This document shows positions 1 through 8,830 of a DNA stretch of 15,000 bases, in pieces. This DNA is from Trachelipus rathkii (lineage: Eukaryota > Arthropoda > Malacostraca > Isopoda > Trachelipodidae), in contig JABUQX010113358.1 of NCBI GenBank assembly GCA_015478945.1, forward strand, positions 1 through 15,000. The letters are read 5' to 3'. The translations under genes and the position numbers were made by a program. The notes under the pieces are model-generated. The model saw only the letters and a program-made list of their open reading frames with translations. It was not told the origin of the DNA and ran no database searches. Every line of letters begins with the position of its first letter. The first letter of the stretch is position 1.

Positions 1-595
1 TTTTTTTTTTTTTGCATTCTTCTCGTCACTAAAATTACGCAGTCGGAGGATTTCGACAATGTCTTCCTTTTATCCTGTAGCTATTCGGTAGTTTTTGAGA
101 GTTTAATGGATTGTGGGTTTTAAAGGATTCGACATTGTCACGCATATATATTAGTAATATATAGTATATGAATAAGATGCAATATATACATATAATATAG
201 TACATATATAGTACTAGTAGTATTCTATAATAAATAGTATATAGTTGATGATGATATATATAGTGAAGTGATTATAATCACTAGATGAACTAGTCTTCAG
301 GTAGTTCTTAAGTTACAAACTAAATTGGGCCATACTAATTTGGCTCTGATAAATTGTAGTTCTAGCAACTGTATTCATTCATGGCTACAGGCTCGTGCTG
401 AAAGCCTCCCTGAAGGAGGAGACGAACATAGGATCTCACAAGAGGAACATGGAGGAGAGGATATTAGTCATAGTATGATTTTATTAGTTTAACGGTGTTT
501 ATAATTACATAAAATTATATAAATGTGGTTTTTCTTCTTTATTAAAAAGCGAGATAGTTTTTTAATCGTCAATAAAGTTTACTTTGGGGCAAATA
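1..595. other. Unassigned AT-rich flank with a degenerate TA stretch
   Basis: No gene is recognisable. The segment opens with a run of 13 T and holds a degenerate TA-rich patch at about 141-268 built from short TATATA, TAGTA and TAATA blocks. A less AT-rich piece at about 380-470 contains a short possible stem, CCTCC and GGAGG around CTGAA near 405-419. No frame of useful length crosses it, and nothing resembles the transposons elsewhere in the window. Confidence 0.5.
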
Positions 596-599
596 GAAT

Positions 600-785
600 T
601 TAGCCAAACCAGCGCGGCGAAAATGTCCGCAGGGGTGCCGCAAAGGGGTGCCCAGGTAGGGCGCATAAGTCGCTGATCGTGAACAAAAAATATTTAGGCG
701 CATAGCGCCCGCCTATGGGGCGCAACTAGGTCCGGGCGGGCATAGGCCGCAGGCGCACACTCAAAAACTTATATACCGAGGCGGT
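600..785. other. GC-rich island, possibly a decayed DNA-transposon end
   Basis: This is a sharp GC-rich block in otherwise very AT-rich DNA. It contains a short direct repeat (AGGGGTGCC at 631-639 and 644-652) and a perfect small inverted repeat (GCGCCC at 705-710, GGGCGC at 718-723, 7-base loop). Low-complexity GGCGC and CCGCAGG words recur. It carries no open frame of note. The GGGGTGCC words recall the ends of some hAT-type elements, but no matching second end was found, so this assignment is weak. Confidence 0.35.
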
Positions 786-793
786 ACCAGCTC

Positions 794-949
794 TGATATA
801 TATAATAGTAGTAATAATGTTATATTCTATATAATAATAGATATTATAATATATATGTGTATATAATATATACTAATATATAATATATATGATGGATATA
901 GTAATAAGTACGTTAGCCTATATATATTATAAGTATATATTTTATATAT
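794..949. repeat. Degenerate TA-rich microsatellite
   Basis: Almost pure A/T, made of interrupted TATATA blocks with TAATA and TAGTA variants and one GTGTA interruption. It ends exactly where the hAT-like terminus at 950 begins. Confidence 0.8.
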
Positions 950-1070
950 TAGGGATGTACCGATACAGAAAAGAGGGCGATACGCGAATCGCCGCATTAG
1001 CTCCCTATTTGTGTTAGGTAGGCCGAATACCGGGATATCCCGGATACCGGATAGCTGTTAATTGAATCAT
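950..1070 (+). mobile_element. Probable hAT-like transposon terminus
   Basis: The segment starts TAGGGATGTACCGATAC directly after the TA array. This matches the general form of hAT-superfamily ends (C/TAGGG.TGTACCG...), and the same form opens the hAT element at 12379. About 80 bases inside is a perfect 14-bp palindrome, CCGGGATATCCCGG at 1030-1043, followed by another ATACCGGAT word. Such repeated subterminal motifs are typical transposase-binding arrangements. I saw no transposase and no opposite end nearby, so this is a solo end or a very decayed non-autonomous copy. The right boundary is a guess. Confidence 0.45.
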
Positions 1071-1700
1071 AGATTATAAATGTACAGCAGTAAATAAGAA
1101 TAAAACATGTTGTGTACTGCTAGACCCTAAAGCTGTGATCAAGCGGATTGCATTCGCTGTACATTGTTAACAACGCAATACTTAGTATCATTTATTCATT
1201 TTTGTAGTGAGATCGGCCCATAGTATTTTTATTTTTACATTAAAATAGTATCATGTTAAAGGGAATATATTAAATGCAAATAGATAATATTAAAATAACT
1301 TTTTTATGTTTGTGTTTTTTAAAAATCAAATATATCATTTCCATTTTCCAGTAGTATTAACAAAAAGTTTAGATACTAGCTTTTATATTTTAAACATGAT
1401 TACAAATTACAAGAAGATTCTTTAATTAGCTACAATATAAAGAATAAAATAATTTTGGGAAAAAAAAGAAAAAAAAAAAGGAAGAAGCCCCGGATCCCGT
1501 GTTCGAAATTAATCATACTGAAAAAACAAACAATCAAAAAAACAGACGCCTATACTGGCCAACAGTACCTATGACATGAGATAATAATATAGCTCCTTAA
1601 GATAATAAGTAGATATCATATCAATACTGCAAAATTCAATAATTCTCAATTCGTGATGCACTCAGAAAAACATTAACTTTCACAAGTATCTGGCGAGAGC
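1071..1700. other. Unassigned AT-rich DNA
   Basis: No gene or recognisable repeat. It includes an interrupted A/G-rich run at about 1458-1486. A TTCGAA word near 1501 superficially resembles an RNA polymerase III B box, but no A box or tRNA fold is present. Confidence 0.5.
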
Positions 1701-2439
1701 CCTGTTCTTTTTGGGGTGTTTACATGTCGCCACCATTACACTAAAAAATGCGCTCGCTCTCGACTGATGAGGGAGGGGTGATAATTATTTTCTTGCAAGG
1801 AGCAAGTCACAGATATAATAATGTGAAATCCTTGGCCCATTTTCATGCCACACCGCATAAGAGGATTCTCTTCTGTAGGCAGCATCTGCCATGTTTTCGT
1901 TGAGCCTCCATCTGACCTCTTAACTAAAAATCTCACGAGATCTGCAAATTTGAATTATCTTTTCTCCTTGATGACCTTCTCTTCAGTTTTTTCAGATGGG
2001 GTTCACTTGGTGTGATTGCCTTTTGAAGTGTGAATGGAAGATGTCAATTGCAAATGTTCGTATATGACTATTGAACTTATCAAAGTCTATTCTCTATATT
2101 CCTCAGACCTCTTACATGTGTGGAGTGAGTGTGTGAGCTTTGTAGCTGAGCTACGCGAGTCATCTATCAGGCTTGTTTTGGAGCCAGGCGGTTGCTGAAA
2201 GACTGACGGCTATCTCTCTTCTGTGCCATCTTTTTTTATTTTGTACACGGACACGGGTGTGATGGTGTTCAAGCCATAAAAAGAGGCTTCCGTCATCGAG
2301 AGCAAAGCCCTGCGGTTTATGCCTGAGTAAATTATTCACTCTCTACGGATACGTGTTCACGTCCGGAGAACCGAGGCAGTGTGGTGCTCTTCACTCACTC
2401 TCCACTCCACTCTCTCAGAACTTTTATTTATTTTATTTT
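1701..2439. other. Unassigned DNA on the 3' side of LINE A
   Basis: This stretch is less AT-rich than the left flank and lies just beyond the 3' end of the minus-strand LINE. It may contain the element's 3' untranslated region, but it does not resemble the sequence after the 3' end of LINE B (from 8815), so shared UTR cannot be shown. The 66-codon open frame on the minus strand (1736-1936) has no feature I recognise. No terminal poly-A or target-site duplication could be fixed. Confidence 0.4.
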
Positions 2440-4890
2440 TTAACAGTTGGATCAGCGAGCAAAATTAGCAGATGAGCAACAGATCCAGAATTTTAAAGGT
2501 GAGGGGAGATTAAATTGAGTAGGAAGAGCACAGAAGATAGGAAAGAGAAATGTCCACTATGGATCACAGAGAGGCCAGGGAGAAGAAAGGACATGTGATG
2601 TGTATGAGATCGCGAGCTCGCGGAGGCGACCTGGAGTCTGGAGTTAAAAAATAATCGACACAAATCATGCTTCGACACAGCACCCTTTGTGCCTATCGGA
2701 GGGGCGTCGTAAAGGGGGGTGGTGAGTGGTGACGGCGAGGTGGAGGTTCCCTTCGAGCACTTGCGCGCTAGCTGTACCTATAGAAAAGAGATAAGCACCA
2801 ACATCGCGCGCCGCAAAGATGAGGGTCAAGTGAAACTTAGAGAAGTACAGGATAGTATGTTCTATAAGCCTTTTTGGCGCTTTGACTGCTAAGCCATAAA
2901 TCAAAAGCCGGATGAAAACAATGATACTATCCCCAGGAATATTGAGGAGCATAAACTCCATAAAAGGGCGGATGAGAACCCCTTGTATAGGTGGAGTAAC
3001 TGAGAAGAGGAAAAAAAGTCTTGGAGTCCTGAACAGAATTCCTAGTTTCTTTTGCAGGCCAACCTACTAGTCAACCATTTGTGATGTGAGGCTTTCCAAG
3101 AAGTTTTATCTGTTTATGGTTAAGAGGATGCCAAAGATTGTATATATTGTTCCCAACTAGGCATAGAGACGGAGAGAACTCGTCGGAAAAGGAGATAGGA
3201 AAGTTACGGGCTTCTTAAATAGGGAAATTGTGTAGAGTTGGGTTATTAACGAACTATTTCACAAGGTTGATGACGACCGCCCACCCGTCTGAAATTCTAT
3301 CGCAGGATCAGCGAGAGTAGAATCGGAAAGATTAAGGAGAGAGGCAATTCTAGAAGTAAAGGAGGGAGCAGATTTGAAATGAGTTGAAGAATGAAGGTCG
3401 AGTCCATCTGTCATATGATGATAGAGTTAGATGGTGGCAGGCTGAGGAAGAATTATCTAATGAGACGAGCAGGAATAAAGTAGGGAGATTAATACAGAAC
3501 CCTGAGGTACACCACTATTGACGGAAAAAAGAAAGAAGAAATCGCCCCAGAGTCACAATCAACACTAAGCCCAATTATTGAGGCCGATTTGATAAGGAAA
3601 GACTAGAACCCATAAGTAAAGTCAAAAAGAAGGAAAGCCCAAAGGAAGGGGAGCTCTGGAGAGCAGTGTCATCACCATAGTTCCGTCAGGGATGCCTTTG
3701 AGTAGTGTAAATGCGCCCCCAAACAGCATGGATCTCCCGAGTCGTCGAGGCGTAACTCACATAAATCTGGTTAAAATAAGAACAAGATACATGAGATAGG
3801 TGGACATAGTTGGGACCTCGAGTGCCGAAAAGCCGTACGTGAAGCGAAAGGAGGAGGAATGTTTTGCCAGATTGTGCTAGGAGAGGTGTGGAGGTTGAGA
3901 AAGGGATTTCAAGAATTTAGGATAGAATACAAAGTATAGGCAGCTTATTATATATATGAGTGTCAGATAGCGACTCTCTTTTCACTATGGTTGGACCAGT
4001 ATGCGCGCTTCCCAACATGAGGGAAGTGGCTTAGTAGTTGGGGCAGTAGTAGATATAGTTTGATAAAGCCGAGAGGCGGATCGAGCATGAAGCACACCTT
4101 CCTCAACGAAACTCGGGGAGGACATGCCCATCCGGGTGCCAACTCCGCATTCTAACACGTTTCATAGATTTGTGCAGGAGCCGCAGTACCCGATCAAATG
4201 TGAGATCACAGAACAAGGCATAGGACACTGAGAGAGAACCAGGAGGCAGGAAGAGGAATGACAGAATCGTCCAGGGATGAGTTAGAGGAAAATAGGAGGC
4301 TCAAGAGATGATTGGCCTTTCAGTTGAGTTATTAGCAACAGATACCATCAGAGCGGGAGGAAGAGGAGCAGCTGAACAATCAGAGAGTTGTTAGAGATGT
4401 TTTTGGCACAGAGCCAGAAAGATTTGTCCAGTAAGGGAGCCAAGGGGTCAGGCGCAGCTTTCGTTTAATGAAAAGTCCACTTTGACTGTTCGAAGAGTAC
4501 CCTGCACGATTTCTAGCTGAATGAAAATTGGCAAAGTGATAGGAGAACGAGATTTTTCCACATCCGATACGCCCTGTCTGTAGGCCTGAATGGCCAGAGA
4601 ACGAGCACGATTGAACCATAGGGTTTTGAGGAGAAAAAGAGTTTAGTCGAAGAAGAAAATGAACCTGCTCATCCATCAACGATTACAGCTCCCACGCTTT
4701 ATCGGCAGAAGCTGAAGCGTCTTCAAAGTCAAAGAGCAGTCATTCAAGTTATAGTTAGCGTAGAAGCAACTCAAGGCCCCCCAATTGGCGGCCCGATCAA
4801 ATTGCCGGAAAAACCGCATAGGGCAGGATGTAGCTGTTGGAGAAGAAAGTATTAAAATTAAGGATATAAGGTGTTGTGGTAGCATTTACG
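2440..4890 (-). pseudogene. LINE A linker and reverse transcriptase, frameshifted
   Basis: The minus-strand reading starts with a linker segment whose FRQFDRAANWGALSCF and YNLNDCSL (4676-4885) fit the region between EN and RT in this family. ARNRAGYSSNSQSGLFIKRK and SGSVPKTSLTTL follow at 4380-4679. RT motif A is badly decayed near 3680-3710: SKA remains but the catalytic Asp is not readable. LPSFG follows. Motif B, NSGVPQGSVL, is intact at 3490-3519. Motif C (YADD) is broken at 3396-3415 by what look like two single-base insertions relative to TATGC.GATGAC. The thumb shows RIASLLNL, then ISD.W, and an LLHLYKG..RP-like stretch near 2960-3000 split over frames. The last recognisable part is a pyrimidine-rich coding end near 2480-2540 that aligns with the LINE B end. 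Non-functional. Confidence 0.85.
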
Positions 4891-4899
4891 ATAAGGAGC

Positions 4900-5310
4900 G
4901 AAGGTGTGTTTTATACATTTTATAGAGAAAGAGGACTAGTGGTGAAACATAGGTTCCAAGTGTGTTCAAGAATTGGTTGGGGACGATCCGGAATGGTGTG
5001 TAGGTTCTTAATTAGTTGTGTTCCAGATCGTTGAGATACTGAATAATTCGGCTTCTCCTCCCCACCTAAATCAGTATGAGAACCCATCCATTCAGTGTTG
5101 TGTACATTGAAATCGCCTAAATAGAGGACCTCAGTAATTTGGATTAGAAGATATGACAGTTTCGTGAAGATAGTAGTAAGCGTAGATCAAAAAAATGCAT
5201 GAAATACTGTTATGGCTTATGAGAGAAAACAGTAAATAAAGAAGCACAAAGATTATTAGTAGTAGAGCAAGGAAGAAAGATTTAAGCTCCATAAGAACTA
5301 CGTTAGGAGA
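4900..5310 (-). pseudogene. LINE A endonuclease (APE-type) fragment
   Basis: This is the C-terminal half of a retrotransposon endonuclease, the enzyme that nicks target DNA to prime reverse transcription. An uninterrupted frame reads ITEVLYLGDFNVHNTEWMG, with GDFNVH at 5100-5117. GDFN is the conserved motif of this family, and the Asp and Asn belong to the catalytic/metal site. Downstream in the same or a shifted frame are HTDLGGEE and PDRP..ILEHTW, matching the usual H.D..G...N.LDL region. The expected final SDH motif was not clearly found. Upstream of about 5300 the domain fades, so the N-terminal part (the first catalytic Glu region) is missing or too decayed to see. At least one frameshift lies near 5155-5170 and a stop near 4930. 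Confidence 0.8.
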
Positions 5311-5379
5311 TTACGGGATTCTGAACGTGTTCTATAGGAGTATTTTATGTAATAGGCATCAGTTACTCCACGTAAAAAC
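5311..5379. other. Junction between LINE A 5' side and the poly-A run
   Basis: A short stretch with no recognisable content, where LINE A similarity fades out before the A homopolymer. Confidence 0.35.

Positions 5380-5403
<24 letters not shown>
5380..5403 (+). repeat. Poly-A run (24 A) leading into A-rich DNA
   Basis: A homopolymer of 24 A on the plus strand is followed by an A/C/G-poor-T stretch to about 5440. It could be a simple repeat or the poly-A tail of a plus-strand retroposon whose body lies to the left, but LINE A at the left is on the minus strand, so this is not its own tail. No SINE body was identified. Confidence 0.7.
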
Positions 5404-5411
<8 letters not shown>

Positions 5412-6104
5412 CAAAACAGAACAAAAACCAAAGAAGAAATGCGGAAAAATTATTCGCACGCAAAAGCCTAAATTTAAAACTTGAAATATGTAAAGATGCT
5501 AAAACCCCTATTTACAGTAAAATATCTAAAATATGATAATCAGAAAGTTTAAAACACTCGGACTCACACCTATTGAGAAGCGGATGGGACACACCCCAAG
5601 AAAATTGCGATACAAAAAAAGAAGAAAAAATTATTGATGCAAACTAAAAAGTGAGGCTAAATCTGTATATGATATGTCTATTCAAAAGGTAAGATTTAGA
5701 GCGTACGAATAAAAACAAGTTGGAGAGAAGCGCGAAAAATCTAAGTTAAATAAGAAGTCGAGAGAAAAAAAAAAACAGTAATCTAGTATAGCTTTATATA
5801 CTTGAAATAGATTTATTATTTAATCTAAAAGTTTCTCGATAATTTTTCACTCAAAAGTAAAAAGGTATGTTCGTGGCCAAGTACTCGCCATTGTTAAACC
5901 CGATAACCACGATTACGAGATACGCTGATACCACAAGAAATGGCGCGATCACCTGGGATACCCGAGGAGAGAGTACAGATTCCCGAGAGATACTATCGTC
6001 ATCCCTAATAATAATTATGTACAAAGGCTGTAGGAGACAGGGGGCGTCAGAGATCGGGTTCAACCTCCGAAATATTTAAGCGATCAGATTTGATTGCCTA
6101 AGTC
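5404..6104. other. Unassigned A-rich DNA with overlapping antisense open frames
   Basis: The stretch is A-rich to about 5850 with no recognisable gene. From about 5860 to 6080 base composition becomes balanced and open frames of 70 codons exist on both strands (5867-6079 plus, 5851-6063 minus). The minus frame contains RDDDSISRE and lies on the strand and side where the missing 5' part of the LINE A endonuclease would be expected. I could not match it to the endonuclease motifs. A GGTTCAACCTC word near 6057 resembles an RNA polymerase III B box, without a convincing A box. Confidence 0.35.
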
Positions 6105-6292
6105 ACTAAATAGATAATGAATGAAATAATAAGTACATAATAATAAGAATGAAATCCAATAATAATATTAATATACTAATAATAGAGAATAATGAATAAA
6201 ATAGACTACAGATAATAACAATAGGTGATAATAATTAATATAATAATGTAATAATAATAATATTATTTATAATAATAAATAATCAATAATAA

Positions 6293-6330
<38 letters not shown>

Positions 6331-6482
6331 TAATAATAATAATAATAATAATAGTAATAATAATAATAATATAATAATAATAATAATAGAATAATGAATA
6401 ATAATATAATAATATAAATGATATAATAATATAATTAATATAATAATAATATATAATAATAAATAAATAATAATGAATGAAT
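6105..6482. repeat. (AAT)n microsatellite, about 380 bp
   Basis: A long imperfect AAT/ATA trinucleotide array lies between the two head-to-head LINE copies. The purest part is at about 6292-6415; the flanks carry AATG, ATAA and TATA interruptions. It contains no gene. Confidence 0.93.
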
Positions 6483-6689
6483 AAAAAAAGAAGTATTTAT
6501 TATGGAAATGAGGACATGTTTTGTGGTCCGTAACGATTTCTTAGGTCAGTGGCCTGTTCTTCAAATGTGTATAAAATAACATTGTTAGACCAGGGGACGT
6601 TAAATGTAAGTGATTTACCAAGTTTTGGCTAGATGAGAGAGAATATTGGTACCTCAGTAGAAATAATGCATAGGATTAATAAAATATTA
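6483..6689. other. Unassigned spacer before LINE B
   Basis: About 200 bases with no recognisable gene or repeat. Similarity between LINE A and LINE B is lost when moving left of about 6690, so this is probably unrelated flank or too-diverged 5' LINE sequence. Confidence 0.4.
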
Positions 6690-8830
6690 AAAGATAAGGA
6701 GGAGCTGACAATCGTTCGATGACTACAAGTTCATATCCTTTCTTCAGCTATTAGTCTTTCTCTGCTCATAAACCATGGGTTCGAAGCTCGTGGCTAATAG
6801 TTCTCTGCCGATTCAGTCTAGAGAACAGTGCGTATCGGATGGAAAAATTTCCTTCTCGCAAATCATCGCCAATTTTCAATTCAGCTAGAAATCTTTGGCA
6901 GGGATACTCCTTTCGACGAGCAAAGCGGGCTTTCATCATAAGAAAGTGCGCTAACTTCCTTCGTTCTCCTAGCTGGACAATCTTTGCTGGCCTCTTTGGC
7001 CACGAAACATCTTAGCAACTTCTGTAATTCATCCCTTTCCTCTTGATGTTTCTGTTGTTGAATCTCCAAGCTGAAAAGGCCGAATTCCTCGTTCGGGCCT
7101 CATTTTTTTTCCACTTAACCAATCGGCCTAGAACGAATTACTAGCATATTTCGTTCCTTCACGTCCTTCTCCTCCAGGTGTCCGTATGTCCCTTTACCTG
7201 TGATTACATTTTGATCGGTTGGCATAGGGCCCCTGGAGAATATCTATGAAGCGGATTAGTGAGACGGGTGTGGGCCAGATGGCATTGCCTCCAAGTTTAT
7301 GAGGGAGTTGTGCTTGCGTGATGATCCCCGCCCGCTCAGTTCAAGTCTATACTCCCTATGTCTCATTACTAGCACTTTCTCTCAGATTGGAAGCTCGCAC
7401 ATGTCCAACCTTTACGAAAAAGGAGGGCCGACTCTGATCCTTACGCTAAACTATCGCGCTTAGTAGCTCCTCACTTGCGTATCTATCTAAGATTTGAAAC
7501 CCTTCTCACTCTTTCATCTCACTTCTTAGATTATCTTGGAAACTCTTTCCCTTCTTTCCGATAGCCAGTAAGGCTTTCGGCGTTCGAGGTTCTTCTGGCT
7601 ATATACCTTTCCTATCTACCGATTTATGGTTTTCAGCTCTTTGGGAAACTACGGGGGAGACTTGCGCTGTGGCGCTGTGGGACATTTCAACAGCCAGTTT
7701 GACCGCGACACGTATGGCAAGCTCAGCATGCTCACTCGCAAGCTCCCTTCCTTTGGTTCTAACTTCTTTCTCGGTTGCTCTTCATTATGTCTCCAGCTTG
7801 TCTTTCAATATCTCTAAATATAATTCGGCTATTGTATGATAGAGCGGGCGATTCTAATTTATTCAATACAATAGTAAGGTGTGTTCCCTCAGGGTTACTG
7901 TCTTATCTGCCTACGTGTATACTTTGCTGTAATGATGCTTCTCAGTTGGCACATACACATTCTTATCCACCTCATAACTCCGATGGCTCGAACCCTTCAT
8001 TCTTTAACTGCATTTCAGTTCTGCTTCTCTTTTAGCTCTAGAATTGCCTCTCGTCTTAATCTTTCATATTCCTATCTCTCGCGATGGATCTGGATAGAAT
8101 TTCCGATGGGGTCGTCTCAACGTTGTGAAATTTCAATTCTTTAAAAAACCCAACCTTCTGCAAATCTCCTTCTCTATAACGCATTCTAACTTTCCTACTA
8201 TCTCTTTCGACCGGTATCTCTCGTCTCTCTGTTGACAAATATAAACATCCTTGGCCTTAACCGATAACAAAATATCTGAAAACCTCTTGTCAGCAACGAG
8301 TTGCTAGGAGCGGCCTCCAAGAAACTGGGAGTTCTGTTAGACTGCGAGATTTTTTACTCTTCTCAGTTGCTCCAGCTTATACAAGGGGTCTCATTCGCCC
8401 TTGTATGGAACTATTGCTCTCCATATCTGGGGGGGGGGGTCGTGTTTCATCCCCATGCTTATTTGGATAGGGCGTCGAGTCTAAAAGGCCAGAAAACTTA
8501 TAAAACTGTTCTGTGGTGCTTTTATCTCTTCTTGCCCAGAGGCAAGTGCTCGAGGGAACTTATGCATTTGCGTACCCACCACCTTTACGACGCCCACGTA
8601 GCAGCACACAGGAGTGGCTGTATCTGATGTTGAGTATTTGTGTGATATGTTGAACTGTCCAGCTAGTTGGTTAGCTGTGGTGCTTATACCTTCTTATCCC
8701 CGACCATCCTGTTTCTGTGGAATTCTCTCCATCTTCTGTATGTCCTGTGGAATTTAATCTCCCTCACTTTAAAGCCTTGCGTCTGTGCTCATTTGCGGTA
8801 CAACTGCAAAAAAAAGGTGAACTTTTGACC
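6690..8830 (+). mobile_element. 5'-truncated non-LTR retrotransposon (LINE B)
   Basis: A second copy of the LINE A family, read on the plus strand. Nucleotide similarity to the reverse complement of LINE A is clear at several points. The GCGTATCGGATG...CAATTTTCA...CAGCTAGAAATC stretch at 6830-6893 matches LINE A near 4505-4575, and the 3' end TCTTCTGT...AATTTAATCTCCC at 8730-8765 matches LINE A near 2505-2550. The copy begins in the EN-RT linker, so the endonuclease is absent; 5' truncation is the normal outcome of target-primed reverse transcription. After the coding end is a short A8 run (8809-8816). Numerous frameshifts and stops show it is old. No target-site duplication could be fixed. 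Confidence 0.85.
6840..8810 (+). pseudogene. LINE B reverse transcriptase, frameshifted
   Basis: Segments in order: RRAKRAFIIRKCANFLRSPS at about 6914-6973 in the linker; GPDGIASKFMRE at 7272-7307 in the RT fingers; an NYR-like remnant and ISKIFETLLT-type region at about 7450-7515, split over frames. A decayed motif A lies near 7668-7710, where an ALDIS-like and an FDR segment are in different frames, followed by KLPSFG at 7739-7756. Motif B reads VPSGLLSYLP at 7881-7910, with the usual Gln of VPQG changed to Ser. Motif C is destroyed at 7971-7997. RIASRLNLS and WGRLNVVKF follow near 8041-8135. The thumb has SKKLGVLLDC..FYSSQLLQL..G near 8316-8385 and an HIWGGG-like stretch disrupted at an 11-G run. 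The C-terminal segment FSPSSVCPVEFNLPHFKALR (about 8722-8781) matches the usual end of the family. Non-functional. Confidence 0.87.

Larger units (their letters stand above)
2440..5310 (-). mobile_element. Decayed non-LTR retrotransposon (LINE A), EN-RT type
   Basis: This is a LINE read on the minus strand, with the 5' side near 5310 and the 3' end of the coding part near 2440. Recognisable parts in order are a DNase I-like (APE-type) endonuclease with GDFN near 5106-5117, a linker with an ARNRA..KRK segment (about 4430-4520), RT fingers with a degraded GPDG motif near 4128-4140, and an RT core with an intact NSGVPQGSVL at 3490-3519. The C-terminal thumb region runs to about 2440. EN followed by RT without a visible RNase H is usual for the Jockey/CR1/I group; I cannot place the clade. 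Many one-base indels and stops break the frame, so it is dead. LINE B (6690-8830) is a second copy in opposite orientation. No poly-A tail or target duplication was identified, and the 5' limit is set by loss of recognisable similarity. Confidence 0.85.

Noticed and set aside
1736..1936. 66-codon minus-strand frame near the LINE A 3' side
   Set aside because: No domain, no similarity to the LINE coding parts and no splice or composition support for a gene.
2130..2165. TAGCTCAGCTAC on the minus strand resembling a tRNA A box
   Set aside because: No B box at a suitable distance and no foldable acceptor stem.
2665..2961. 98-codon minus-strand frame as an independent gene
   Set aside because: It lies inside the C-terminal RT region of LINE A and aligns in position with the LINE B end.
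5327..5536. Plus-strand open frame with a poly-Lys stretch
   Set aside because: The Lys run is the 24-A homopolymer; the frame crosses a simple repeat and has no recognisable content.
6105..6482. Possible CRISPR or regulatory array
   Set aside because: The periodicity is three bases (AAT); there are no repeat-spacer units.
6775..6792. GGTTCGAAGCTC resembling a tRNA B box
   Set aside because: It lies in the decayed LINE B linker and corresponds to the family's KPWFN-type codons in LINE A; no A box or cloverleaf is present.
8301..8627. 108-codon plus-strand frame as an independent small gene
   Set aside because: Its SKKLGVLLDC and SSQLLQL segments are the thumb region of the LINE B reverse transcriptase, so it is part of that pseudogene.
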